Assembly (NCBI GenBank): GCA_013001975.1
Contig: JABDKX010000167.1
Location: 1-41,561, forward strand
Reading direction: 5' to 3'
Source: Saprospiraceae bacterium
GTDB lineage: Bacteria; Bacteroidota; Bacteroidia; Chitinophagales; Saprospiraceae
DNA length: 41,561 bases
Shown: piece by piece, positions 9,736 to 17,409 of the stretch
Position numbering within the stretch: position 1 is the first letter of the stretch
Layout: the number at the start of each line of letters is the position of its first letter
The notes under the pieces: model-generated
Database searches by the model: none
Told to the model about the DNA's origin: nothing
What the model saw: only the letters and a program-made list of their open reading frames with translations
Translations under genes and position numbers: made by a program

Positions 9736-10845
9736 TTAAGCAACGTTTGTATAATAAAAACTCAGATTCTTCTTTAAATGATCTGGCAATGTAGGCAATT
9801 CAGATCTTGGAATCAAAAGTGTCGATATATTATGAAGGTCTTTAAATATCATATGTTTTTGTGCTGTTGCATTCAAATAGCTGTGACCAGATGAACCACC
9901 AGTTCCCATTTTATTTCCAAGCATCCTCAATACCATTTGAGCGTGACGATATCGCCATGCAGTCATCGAATCATCTATTTCGATAATACATCTTAACAAG
10001 CGATATGGCAAATGTAAGATAGGTTCATCACGATATAGATTAATAAATAAAGCAGATACTGTGGCTTCATAGCTCATTCTGATTTCGCCCTTTTCTTGAA
10101 GTGCTTTATATTTTTCTTTATCCAAAACAACACTGAAGTAATTATCCGTGCCTTCAAGCATGTTGATACGCATATCAACTTCGTCTTCAGTTAAAAACGG
10201 AGATTCTTTTATGGCTTTCCTTTCTTTAGCCAACATCCTATCAACTGCTTTTTTATATTCTTCAAGGAAGTTAAAATCGCCAACTTTTAAAAACGGTGTT
10301 CTTTCCAACCATAATTCTATAGCTTCAAACATAGAAGTATCACGTTCCATTTGCATCAACACTTCTTCTTTTTCAGGGCTAAAAACACTGCTGTAAGGAC
10401 AACCATTATATGTCATTCTCTGCGGAGTTTCCAATCCCAACAAGTTTTCTACTTTTCTAAATTGAAAACTTTGAAAACCGGAAGCTGGAAATAGATGTTG
10501 CCTAAAATCAAGAAAATCAAGCGGCGTCATGGTTTCCATAATTGCAATCTGATCTATTAAGATTTTTTGGATACTCACGATACGTTCAAGTCTGATAATA
10601 GAATTACCAATGGTTCTTTCATCGACTTTTTCTTTTCGAAATAATTCTACAACAGATTCCAATTCATGGATAATTTGCTTAAACCACAGCTCGTAAGTTT
10701 GATGTATGATTATGAATAACATTTCATCATGAGCGGGTTTTTCTCCTTGTGCTTCACTTCTCAAATTCTGAGCACTTAATAGTTTATCTAGTGATAGATA
10801 ATTTCTATAATGAACTGTAGAATATTTGTGATCAGTCTTACTCAT
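9736..10845 (-). CDS. kynA: Tryptophan 2,3-dioxygenase
   Basis: This 369-residue haem enzyme oxidises L-tryptophan to N-formylkynurenine, the entry step of the operon. The active-site His lies in IIHQTYELWFKQ (His48), a conserved FRKVENLLG follows at about 129-137, the axial haem ligand is in WRYRHAQMV (His301), and the substrate-binding loop is GTGGSSGHSYL (about 314-324). The protein is longer than compact bacterial forms such as the Xanthomonas enzyme (about 300 residues) because of an extra helical segment near 190-250, and is closer to the animal-type size. The ATG start at 10845 lies 5 bp after the IclR stop. Confidence 0.97.
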   Translation of the reverse strand: MSKTDHKYSTVHYRNYLSLDKLLSAQNLRSEAQGEKPAHDEMLFIIIHQTYELWFKQIIHELESVVELFRKEKVDERTIGNSIIRLERIVSIQKILIDQIAIMETMTPLDFLDFRQHLFPASGFQSFQFRKVENLLGLETPQRMTYNGCPYSSVFSPEKEEVLMQMERDTSMFEAIELWLERTPFLKVGDFNFLEEYKKAVDRMLAKERKAIKESPFLTEDEVDMRINMLEGTDNYFSVVLDKEKYKALQEKGEIRMSYEATVSALFINLYRDEPILHLPYRLLRCIIEIDDSMTAWRYRHAQMVLRMLGNKMGTGGSSGHSYLNATAQKHMIFKDLHNISTLLIPRSELPTLPDHLKKNLSFYYTNVA

Positions 10846-10850
10846 TATTA

Positions 10851-11636
10851 CTATATTTTATAATTTCCAATTTTTGATTTTATATTATTGGCGCCACGCT
10901 TTAAGATTTCAACATATTCATTGAGGCTGTTCTCTTTAAATCTGTCTGAAGGACCTGCTGCACTGAGGGCTGCAACCAATTTGTTTTCTTGATTGAAGAC
11001 AGGAACAGCAACACAAATTAACCCCAATTCAAATTCTTGGCGATCAATAGCAAAACCATTCTTCTTTATTTTATTTAATTCAGTGGTCATTGATGGGATC
11101 GTTTTTTTTGTGTTTTCAGTATAAACATCAAAATCATAATCACTCATTAACTTTTTTCTCAGCGGCATATTTGAAAATGCCAACAATACCTTTCCAAGAC
11201 CTGTACAATGAAGCGGACTCATTTGTCCTACTGTGGAATCTAATCTCAATCCTTTTAGACTTTCAACTTTATCAACCATCAATACAGAACTGTCTTTTAG
11301 AATACCCAAGTGGACAGTTTCTTCAATTTCAGTCGCTACCTTCTCTAGTTCTGGATGTGTAAGATGAACAAAGGAGTCATTGATATCAACACGGTTTCCT
11401 AATTCATATAATTTAAGACCTAAAGCATATTTTTCGCTGATTGGATTTTTATATAAAATGCCCAATCGCTCCAAAGTAGACATCATTCTATAAGTTGTGC
11501 TTTCATTTGCGCCAATATGGCGAGCCAATTCTCTCACACCCCATGAAGGTTTCAGGGGCGAGAAAAATTCAAGCAATTTGAAAGCCTTGATTATACTTCC
11601 ATTCAATCCTGATGTACTTAGTGAGCTTGTTTTCAT
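10851..11636 (-). CDS. IclR-family transcriptional regulator, probable regulator of the tryptophan-degradation operon
   Basis: This 261-residue protein has an N-terminal winged helix-turn-helix (about 14-76; recognition region GANESTTYRMMSTLERLGIL) and a C-terminal GAF-like IclR effector domain (about 82-255). The DSTVGQMSPLHCTGLGKVLLA segment and the late R..EFELGLICVAVPVF strand are typical of the family. Its ATG overlaps the stop of the preceding hydratase gene in an ATGA arrangement, and tryptophan dioxygenase follows after 5 bp, so the regulator is the second gene of the operon it probably controls. The effector is unknown; kynurenine-pathway intermediates are the obvious candidates. A palindrome at 12415-12437 is the best operator candidate. 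Confidence 0.92.
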   Translation of the reverse strand: MKTSSLSTSGLNGSIIKAFKLLEFFSPLKPSWGVRELARHIGANESTTYRMMSTLERLGILYKNPISEKYALGLKLYELGNRVDINDSFVHLTHPELEKVATEIEETVHLGILKDSSVLMVDKVESLKGLRLDSTVGQMSPLHCTGLGKVLLAFSNMPLRKKLMSDYDFDVYTENTKKTIPSMTTELNKIKKNGFAIDRQEFELGLICVAVPVFNQENKLVAALSAAGPSDRFKENSLNEYVEILKRGANNIKSKIGNYKI

Positions 11637-12400
11637 TCATTTCCGATTTGCAATTCCACAGAACCTAATCCAGAAGCTTCAGCTTTGACCAATTGTCCTT
11701 CTTTAATATATATTGCTGAGGTAGCAGCACCAGCTAAAATGACATGACCTTCCAATAATTGTTCGCCGTTTTCAAGAGCCAATCTTGAAGCTGCATAAAG
11801 TGATTCCATTGGATTACCTAGAATAGCGTTTGAATTTCCAGATTCAACAGTTTCGTTATCAATAATCAATTTCATTTCGAGATTAGCAACTGGCGTATCT
11901 TTTGGTTGCCACTCTCCAATTATGAAACCTGCTGAAGAACAATTATCTGCAACAACATCTTCAAGCGAAAACTTAAAATTCTCATATCTAGAATCAATAA
12001 TCTCTATAGCTACAGCAACACCATCAATATAATCCATGGCATTGGATTCATCTAATATACAATCAACATCTTGCGACAACCGAAATGCAATCTCTGGTTC
12101 CGCTCTTGGATGGATAAAATCTTGAATATCTAATTCCTCGTTTTCCATGTAAAGCATTCTATCTGTCAACCGACCCCAAATCATATCGTGAACACCCATT
12201 TGCTCCATTTTGGCTTTACTCGTAAATCCCAATTTGATACCTAGAAATTTCTCACCGCGTACATATCGCTTAGCTAAAGAAATGCTTTGAATAGCATATG
12301 CTTCATCCAGATTAATTGGATTTTGTCCACTCACCTGCGCTATTGGTGTAGCGTACATAGCTGCTTTATCCAAACTGTCTGCTATTAAATTATAATTCAT
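11633..12400 (-). CDS. 2-keto-4-pentenoate hydratase / 4-oxalocrotonate decarboxylase family enzyme
   Basis: This 255-residue protein of the MhpD/DmpE-DmpH (FAH-like) fold is the first gene of the operon. Residues expected at the metal site are present: Glu101 and Glu103 in HPRAEPEIAF and Glu133 in VAIEIIDSR; Lys56 in GIKLGFTS is also conserved. Hydratases and 4-oxalocrotonate decarboxylases share this fold and cannot be told apart safely by eye. Deamination of 2-aminomuconate gives 4-oxalocrotonate, so decarboxylation to 2-oxopent-4-enoate is the more probable reaction. No second paralogue is present to split the two steps, and no aldolase gene follows. The ATG start is at 12400, and the 3' end overlaps iclR by 4 bp. 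Confidence 0.88.
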   Translation of the reverse strand: MNYNLIADSLDKAAMYATPIAQVSGQNPINLDEAYAIQSISLAKRYVRGEKFLGIKLGFTSKAKMEQMGVHDMIWGRLTDRMLYMENEELDIQDFIHPRAEPEIAFRLSQDVDCILDESNAMDYIDGVAVAIEIIDSRYENFKFSLEDVVADNCSSAGFIIGEWQPKDTPVANLEMKLIIDNETVESGNSNAILGNPMESLYAASRLALENGEQLLEGHVILAGAATSAIYIKEGQLVKAEASGLGSVELQIGNE

Positions 12401-12414
12401 TTTTGTAATATTTT

Positions 12415-12437
12415 ACTGTTTCACTATTTAAAACAGT
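12415..12437. promoter_or_regulatory. Candidate IclR operator: inverted repeat ACTGTTT-N9-AAACAGT
   Basis: Two perfect 7-bp arms separated by 9 bp lie 15-37 bp upstream of the first gene of the tryptophan operon. IclR proteins bind as dimers or tetramers to short palindromes over or near promoters. Position and symmetry fit, but the AT-rich context raises the chance expectation, and I could not identify a convincing minus-strand -7 element to place it against. Confidence 0.4.
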
Positions 12438-12467
12438 GGTTTATTTATTGCAAGTTAATAAAAAATA

Positions 12468-12475
12468 TATTTTTG
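12468..12475 (+). promoter_or_regulatory. -7 promoter element (TATTTTTG) for the glycosyltransferase gene
   Basis: An exact TAnnTTTG match lies 17 bp upstream of the ATG at 12493, with a TTG at 12448-12450 as a weak upstream element. The spacing of 17 bp is slightly shorter than the usual 19-21. The predicted 5' leader is very short. Confidence 0.4.
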
Positions 12476-12492
12476 TCTAATAATTTATTCCA

Positions 12493-13746
12493 ATGAAATT
12501 TATTGGACCAATAAAGCATCCATATATTTTTCTTTTTTCTGTTTGTTTGATTTCGCGAATACTTTTTAAATGGTATTCAGGGTTTGATAATTTTGAACTT
12601 TTTACGGATTCTCTCAGATATGACATGCTGAGCGACCGCATCATGGAAGGAGATGCCAATATGGATATGGTTGCTTATTTGATTGCGCCACTCTATCCAT
12701 ATTTAATAGCATTAATAAAGTGGGCATTTGGAAGTCATTGGGAAGGGATTTTAATCGCATTCCAATTTGTGATTGTCGCCATTTCTTCAGTTTACATTTA
12801 CAAAATCACATATCTGATTTTCAAGTCTGAAGGCAAATCCTTGGTTGCTGGGTTGATTTATATTTTCTATCCTTTAACAATGTGGTACAATTTTACAATT
12901 GTTCAAGAAACTGTATTTCAGTGTTTCTTTATATTTTTCATTTATCATTTTTTAAAGTCTTTTAGAAAGCATTCTAAAAAAGACATTTATCCTGCAGTCA
13001 TATTTTTCGGCTTAGCCTTATTAACAAAATCACACATCATTATTTTAATTCCAATAATAATGGTGCTCACATTTTATTATTCAAATTGGAAGCAAGTCGC
13101 TATATCATTAGGGGTACTATTTATAATGGTGATACCACATGGCATTGTTAATTATAAAAAACATAACGTATTTACAATATCCAGTTATGGGAATGGATCA
13201 TTTTTTTTGCTTGGAAACAGTGAATATACTTACGATTGTATTACCAATCCCAAAGGTGAAATGGGAAAATATTCAAAAGCAATTTGTGATCCTTCATCTG
13301 TATTTGACAAAGACTTTGTTTTTGGTCATTATGGTCAAATCAATTTATTGCCACATAAAGAAAGAAACAAAAAGAAATTTGAATACAGCATAAATTGGAT
13401 AAAATCAAACCCGCAGAAATTTATTAAATTAAAATGGCATGGATTACAGCGCTTCATTTTACCTGGCCTAGATTACAAAGTCTATAATTTTAAATATTGG
13501 ATTGTTAGTTTTATTTCAGGCCTTTTGATATACATCCCAGGGTTGTATTTTGCTTTTCAAAAATTAAAGAAAAAGGAATTAGACGGTCTGTTACTTTTCA
13601 GCATTTATGGTTTGTGTGCCATTATTTTTATTGTCTTCTTTCCTGTAAACAGGTTTCGAGTTGTTACACTCGAACCATTTTTGATAATTTATGCGTCAGG
13701 CTTTTATTATAATTTTATAAAAAAGTATTATCCATTAGGATCCTGA
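12493..13746 (+). CDS. GT-C fold membrane glycosyltransferase (PMT/ArnT-like, GT39-type superfamily)
   Basis: This 417-residue protein has about nine to ten hydrophobic segments, beginning at residues 10-25. After the first membrane segment comes an acidic extracytoplasmic loop FTDSLRYDMLSDRI (Asp39, Arg42-Tyr43), matching the position of the catalytic Asp in GT-C enzymes. A later MWYNFTIVQETVF segment (Glu139) resembles the conserved Glu helix of the family. A soluble loop follows at about 225-310. Such enzymes move sugars from polyprenyl-phosphate carriers to lipids or proteins; donor and acceptor cannot be read from sequence. It is a single gene flanked by oppositely oriented units, and its last 19 bp overlap the end of the convergent peroxidase gene. 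Confidence 0.75.
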   Translation: MKFIGPIKHPYIFLFSVCLISRILFKWYSGFDNFELFTDSLRYDMLSDRIMEGDANMDMVAYLIAPLYPYLIALIKWAFGSHWEGILIAFQFVIVAISSVYIYKITYLIFKSEGKSLVAGLIYIFYPLTMWYNFTIVQETVFQCFFIFFIYHFLKSFRKHSKKDIYPAVIFFGLALLTKSHIIILIPIIMVLTFYYSNWKQVAISLGVLFIMVIPHGIVNYKKHNVFTISSYGNGSFFLLGNSEYTYDCITNPKGEMGKYSKAICDPSSVFDKDFVFGHYGQINLLPHKERNKKKFEYSINWIKSNPQKFIKLKWHGLQRFILPGLDYKVYNFKYWIVSFISGLLIYIPGLYFAFQKLKKKELDGLLLFSIYGLCAIIFIVFFPVNRFRVVTLEPFLIIYASGFYYNFIKKYYPLGS

Positions 13747-14828
13747 TAATCTGGATTGGTCATAAATTCTTCATCATTCAACGTTTTCAAAAAAGCCAAT
13801 AATGCTGCTTTGTGTTCTTCGGTAAGTCCAAGTGGTTGGATTAAAGCATCTGATCCTTTTGAAATTTTACCGCCTTCATTATAATGATCAATCACTTCTT
13901 CTAATGTATTGAATTGACCATTATGCATATAAGGCGCTGAAAATTCAATATTGCGTAATGTAGGCACTTTAAATTTTCCGTTATCGATCAACAATCCTGT
14001 GATGGCACCCAATCCTTTATCTGTAAAGTCTTCGAATTCTTCAGCTGGAATGAGTCCATTATTCATATACTCATTGTTTGTTAAAAGTGGCGCACTGTGA
14101 CAGTGGAAACATTCTCCATCTGGCAAGTCAGGAGTACGATCAAAAAATATTTTTACACCCATTAGTTCTTCGTCTGTAAAAACTGCTCGACCCATTAAAA
14201 CTTTATCATACTTACTTGTGCCTGAAGATACCAAACTGCGTTCAAATTGTGCAATGGCTTTAGCTGTATTTTCACGGGTTATGCCGTTTGTATTGGTAAT
14301 ACCAAATGCGGAGCGAAATTTTTCCTGATACTTTTCAGAACGCCTAAGTCTTGTAATAACTTCTGGCCATTCAGCATTTAATTCTAAAGGATCTTCCACT
14401 GGCAAAAGAGCTTGTTCTTCAAGCGAAGCGGATCGACCATCCCAAAAGAAACCGTTATAATGAAATCCAACATTCAGCAATGACATTGAACTTCTTGTTC
14501 CTGGCAATCCTTCAACGCCCTGACTAACTCTTAAATTATCGGTGAAACTACCTTGGGGTAAATGACATGAAGAACAAGACATAGTACTGTCTTTGCTTAA
14601 AATTGGATCGTAAAATAAGTGCCTCCCTAAATCAATACCTTCACTCGTCATCAAATTATCACTAGGTTGTTCAAATATAGGAAACGAATCAGGCACTGAC
14701 AATATAAATGGTGTGGGTGTATAAGGAATATGAGTCAGATCAATAGGGCTGTTTTCGATAACAACTTCATCATTACAACTTAAAAAAGTTGAAAAAATAG
14801 CAAGAGATATGATGAAAGATAGTCTCAA
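13728..14828 (-). CDS. Di-haem cytochrome c peroxidase / MauG-family lipoprotein
   Basis: This 366-residue protein has two c-type haem motifs, CSSCH (85-89) and CFHCH (240-244), a conserved FFWDGR (about 127-132), and a Met in SAPYMHNGQ (Met301) as candidate distal ligand. The start is a TTG: no ATG lies in frame upstream, and starting there gives an ideal lipoprotein signal peptide with the lipobox ending at Cys18 (FLSC). The family reduces H2O2 (CcpA) or carries out MauG/MbnH-type oxidation of a partner protein. It follows the lipoprotein gene at 14875-15663 after 46 bp; that partner arrangement is typical of MbnP/MbnH-like pairs. The peroxidase versus protein-modifying role is open. Confidence 0.9.
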   Translation of the reverse strand: MRLSFIISLAIFSTFLSCNDEVVIENSPIDLTHIPYTPTPFILSVPDSFPIFEQPSDNLMTSEGIDLGRHLFYDPILSKDSTMSCSSCHLPQGSFTDNLRVSQGVEGLPGTRSSMSLLNVGFHYNGFFWDGRSASLEEQALLPVEDPLELNAEWPEVITRLRRSEKYQEKFRSAFGITNTNGITRENTAKAIAQFERSLVSSGTSKYDKVLMGRAVFTDEELMGVKIFFDRTPDLPDGECFHCHSAPLLTNNEYMNNGLIPAEEFEDFTDKGLGAITGLLIDNGKFKVPTLRNIEFSAPYMHNGQFNTLEEVIDHYNEGGKISKGSDALIQPLGLTEEHKAALLAFLKTLNDEEFMTNPDYQDPNG

Positions 14829-14874
14829 ATTAAAATGATATATGTTATAAACGTAAAAATTATGTTTTAGTTTT

Positions 14875-15663
14875 TCAGAGCATTATTATTGCTTCCAATA
14901 AATTTTGACTGAATACCTCTATCAACTCTTCGTTTGTCATTGATGCCGACAAACCATTCACAACTTCATGCATATCAACTTGTAAATTAATTGTCCAATC
15001 CAAGCCTTTTTCAACGTAACGATCAACATCAAACTGAAGCTGATGACTATCTCCAGAAATTTTTAAATACCTGATACTATCGGCTAATTGAATTCGAAAA
15101 TTTCCTAAGTAATATTGGTTACCTTCTTCAACATATAAGCTATCCAGCGCAAAATCTAATTCACTATTGCTGTCAATTTGATCAAATGGCTTGTAGGTTT
15201 CTACCGAGTCTTTGTTAAATCCAAGAAAAAAGCTGATTGAAGATAAAGTATCCTCAAACCGTGTTGCTCCTATTATTTTACTGGTTGTTTTTTGGATATA
15301 ACCGAAATCATCTTTGATAAAATAATCATCAATTTCGACGCTGTCTCTGATGCGGTAGTTTCCTTTTTCACCTTGCAATTCAAATTGAGAAAAGAGTAAA
15401 TCAAAGTTTAAAAACTTTAGACTGTCTCCCCCACCTAGGTCAATCGTGTCATTGAATGAATAACTGAAGGTGTCTCGGATAAAATTTATCGACAATTTCA
15501 TGTCCGGATAAACACAACAGGAATCACATTCATTAACTGCTTGAAACCCAAAATTTTTTGAAAATAAATCCAAACAGCCTTCCTCGGATGGTTCACAAGA
15601 GAAAATTGTTGAAGCCAGTAATCCTATTACAAGTAATCTAAGAAGAAGCAATTTTTTCAGCAT
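14875..15663 (-). CDS. Cys-containing lipoprotein, possible MbnP-like partner of the di-haem protein
   Basis: This 262-residue protein starts MLKKLLLLRLL and has a lipobox ending in FSC (Cys23). A short cysteine-rich stretch follows (Cys30, Cys46, Cys49, Cys50 in NECDSCCVYP). The rest is predicted beta-rich: strands such as SLKFLNFDLLFSQFEL and SISFFLGFNKD resemble the MbnP (copper-binding) domain pattern, where a 'xSFxxGxD' strand follows an 'L.yyiS.i.L' strand. There is only one tryptophan (Trp223, in LDWTINL). Assignment as MbnP-like is inference from weak pattern and from the di-haem gene 46 bp downstream; it could be an unrelated lipoprotein. Its start overlaps the exonuclease gene by 26 bp. 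Confidence 0.6.
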   Translation of the reverse strand: MLKKLLLLRLLVIGLLASTIFSCEPSEEGCLDLFSKNFGFQAVNECDSCCVYPDMKLSINFIRDTFSYSFNDTIDLGGGDSLKFLNFDLLFSQFELQGEKGNYRIRDSVEIDDYFIKDDFGYIQKTTSKIIGATRFEDTLSSISFFLGFNKDSVETYKPFDQIDSNSELDFALDSLYVEEGNQYYLGNFRIQLADSIRYLKISGDSHQLQFDVDRYVEKGLDWTINLQVDMHEVVNGLSASMTNEELIEVFSQNLLEAIIML

Positions 15664-16465
15664 ATTCTTTTACAAGTTTCTTTGCAATTTGTTTGACTTG
15701 AGCAGAGAAGTCTTTGTCCAAAATCCAATTAAGATATTGTCTGTCATTGTAAAGAACTTCAGCGGCATTTTTGCCAGAATACTTTCCAAAGTTAAATACG
15801 ATTTCACCTTTATGGTTTCTTTTAAACCTTTGTGTGACATCTACTGTTCTCTGATCATTGGTAAACGCTGCTAATGAAGCGATGTCATTTTTAATGGGTG
15901 CTGGAGTGGTAAATCCATCGCCATCTACATGATCAACACCTTCATAACGTTTGATTTGACCTTTAAGTACCTCAACGGTTGCACGCACATCTTCCAAAGC
16001 GTCATGTGCATTCTCGATTTGTTTGTTACAATATAATTTATAGGCTGCGGACAATGTTCGTGGCTCCATCTTGTAAAAGATCTTTTGAACATCTATTGTT
16101 CTGCGATTTTCCAAACTGAACTCTTTTCCTGCTCGCGCAAATTCTTCCATTAACATTGGAATATCGAAGCGATCAGAATTGTATCCTCCCAAATCTGCAT
16201 CTCCAATAAAATTCCAAATCTTATCAGCAACTTGATCAAAAGTTGGTTTATTGGCTACCATCTGAGCAGAAATGCCATGCACCTTAAAGGCTTCTTCAGA
16301 GATCAAAACAGGACCTGGATTTATCATTAAAGTCAATTCCTCAGGTTCTGGATTCCCTGTACTATATTTTACTAAGGCTAATTGTATAATACGATCTTTG
16401 ACAACATTTAAACCTGTGGCTTCGATATCAAAAAAGACAATATCTTTTTCTAAATTAAATTCCAT
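15638..16465 (-). CDS. DEDDh-family 3'-5' exonuclease (DnaQ/ExoX-like)
   Basis: This 275-residue protein carries the DnaQ-like exonuclease motifs: FFDIEATG (Asp13, Glu15), GGYNSDRFDIPML (motif II Asp) and NAHDALEDVRAT (motif III His and Asp). The C-terminal 75 residues (FNFGKYSGKNAAEVLY ... YLNWILDKDF) match the extra domain seen in exodeoxyribonuclease X-like proteins. It degrades DNA 3' ends in repair or proofreading; no polymerase domain is attached. The ATG at 16465 lies 9 bp after the terC stop, and the 3' end overlaps the lipoprotein gene, so all four minus-strand genes here may share a transcript although their functions look unrelated. Confidence 0.9.
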   Translation of the reverse strand: MEFNLEKDIVFFDIEATGLNVVKDRIIQLALVKYSTGNPEPEELTLMINPGPVLISEEAFKVHGISAQMVANKPTFDQVADKIWNFIGDADLGGYNSDRFDIPMLMEEFARAGKEFSLENRRTIDVQKIFYKMEPRTLSAAYKLYCNKQIENAHDALEDVRATVEVLKGQIKRYEGVDHVDGDGFTTPAPIKNDIASLAAFTNDQRTVDVTQRFKRNHKGEIVFNFGKYSGKNAAEVLYNDRQYLNWILDKDFSAQVKQIAKKLVKEYAEKIASS

Positions 16466-16474
16466 TTATATTAT

Positions 16475-17314
16475 TTATATAATTCCTTCTTTATGCGCTT
16501 CTTCTTGAACGCCATGTAATTGAACTACGTCTTTCTTCCCTCTCAATTTCATATTCAACATTTCAACACCTAAAGAAAATGTAATCGCAAAATACAGATA
16601 ACCTTTTGGCACTGCACCAATTTCATTGCCTAAAAAAGATAGGTGTGCAAGATGTCCACCTTCGATAATGAGCATAAAACCAATTAATATTAAAAATGCC
16701 AAACCAAGCATTTGAATTGTTGGATGTTCATTCACAAATCGACCAACAGGTACTGCAAATAACATCATGATTATGACAGATAAAACAACTGCAACTACCA
16801 TAATAAATAAAGCGCCTTGTACTCCATTTGTCATTCCAACAGCTGTCAAAATGGAATCAAATGAAAAAACGATGTTTATTAAAGTTATCTGAATAATCGC
16901 ACTTGTAAAGGTTGCTTTCTTTTTCATTTCACCGTCTGTACCCAAAGCATCTCCCTCCAACTTATGATGAATTTCTGTTACACTTTTATAAAGTAAAAAT
17001 AATCCACCCAGAATCAGAATGATACTTTGACCTGAAAATCCTGCTTTCACAAAATCATTATCTAAATTAAACCAAGGCTCTTTCATGGCAATTAAGACTG
17101 AAATACCTAGTAACAAAACAATTCTCATAACCATGGCTAAAACCAATCCTATGTTCGTTGCTTTTTTCTGTTCCTCTTTTTTGATTTTGCCAGCGGCAAT
17201 TGAAATAAAAATAATGTTGTCAACGCCCAGTACAATTTCCAGGAACGTTAAAGTGAGTATACTAAGCCAGAATGCTGAACTTGCAAAATCTGGAAAAGTC
17301 ATTAAGCTTATCAT
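16475..17314 (-). CDS. TerC-family integral membrane protein (probable metal ion exporter)
   Basis: This 279-residue protein has seven to eight hydrophobic segments. The TerC signature acidic residues within membrane helices are present: FLEIVLGVDNIIFISI near the N-terminus and NIVFSFDSILTAVGM in the middle. A polar cytoplasmic loop (HHKLEGDALGTDGEMKKK) separates the two halves. Family members are linked to tellurite resistance and, in better-studied bacteria, to Mn2+ export. The ATG at 17314 is taken as the start; a second in-frame ATG lies four codons in. It is the first gene of the terC-exonuclease-lipoprotein-peroxidase set. Confidence 0.92.
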   Translation of the reverse strand: MISLMTFPDFASSAFWLSILTLTFLEIVLGVDNIIFISIAAGKIKKEEQKKATNIGLVLAMVMRIVLLLGISVLIAMKEPWFNLDNDFVKAGFSGQSIILILGGLFLLYKSVTEIHHKLEGDALGTDGEMKKKATFTSAIIQITLINIVFSFDSILTAVGMTNGVQGALFIMVVAVVLSVIIMMLFAVPVGRFVNEHPTIQMLGLAFLILIGFMLIIEGGHLAHLSFLGNEIGAVPKGYLYFAITFSLGVEMLNMKLRGKKDVVQLHGVQEEAHKEGII

Positions 17315-17409
17315 CTTAAGTAAGTTTGAAAAGCTAAGATATAAATGATCTACATATTATAGTGGAAGTGATGTAAAACTATTCCTGAGATAATAAAAAA
17401 TAGAAAGCC

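Noticed and set aside
12477-12659. Short minus-strand frame overlapping the glycosyltransferase start
   Set aside because: Antisense to a well-supported membrane-protein start, with no motif or plausible promoter of its own.
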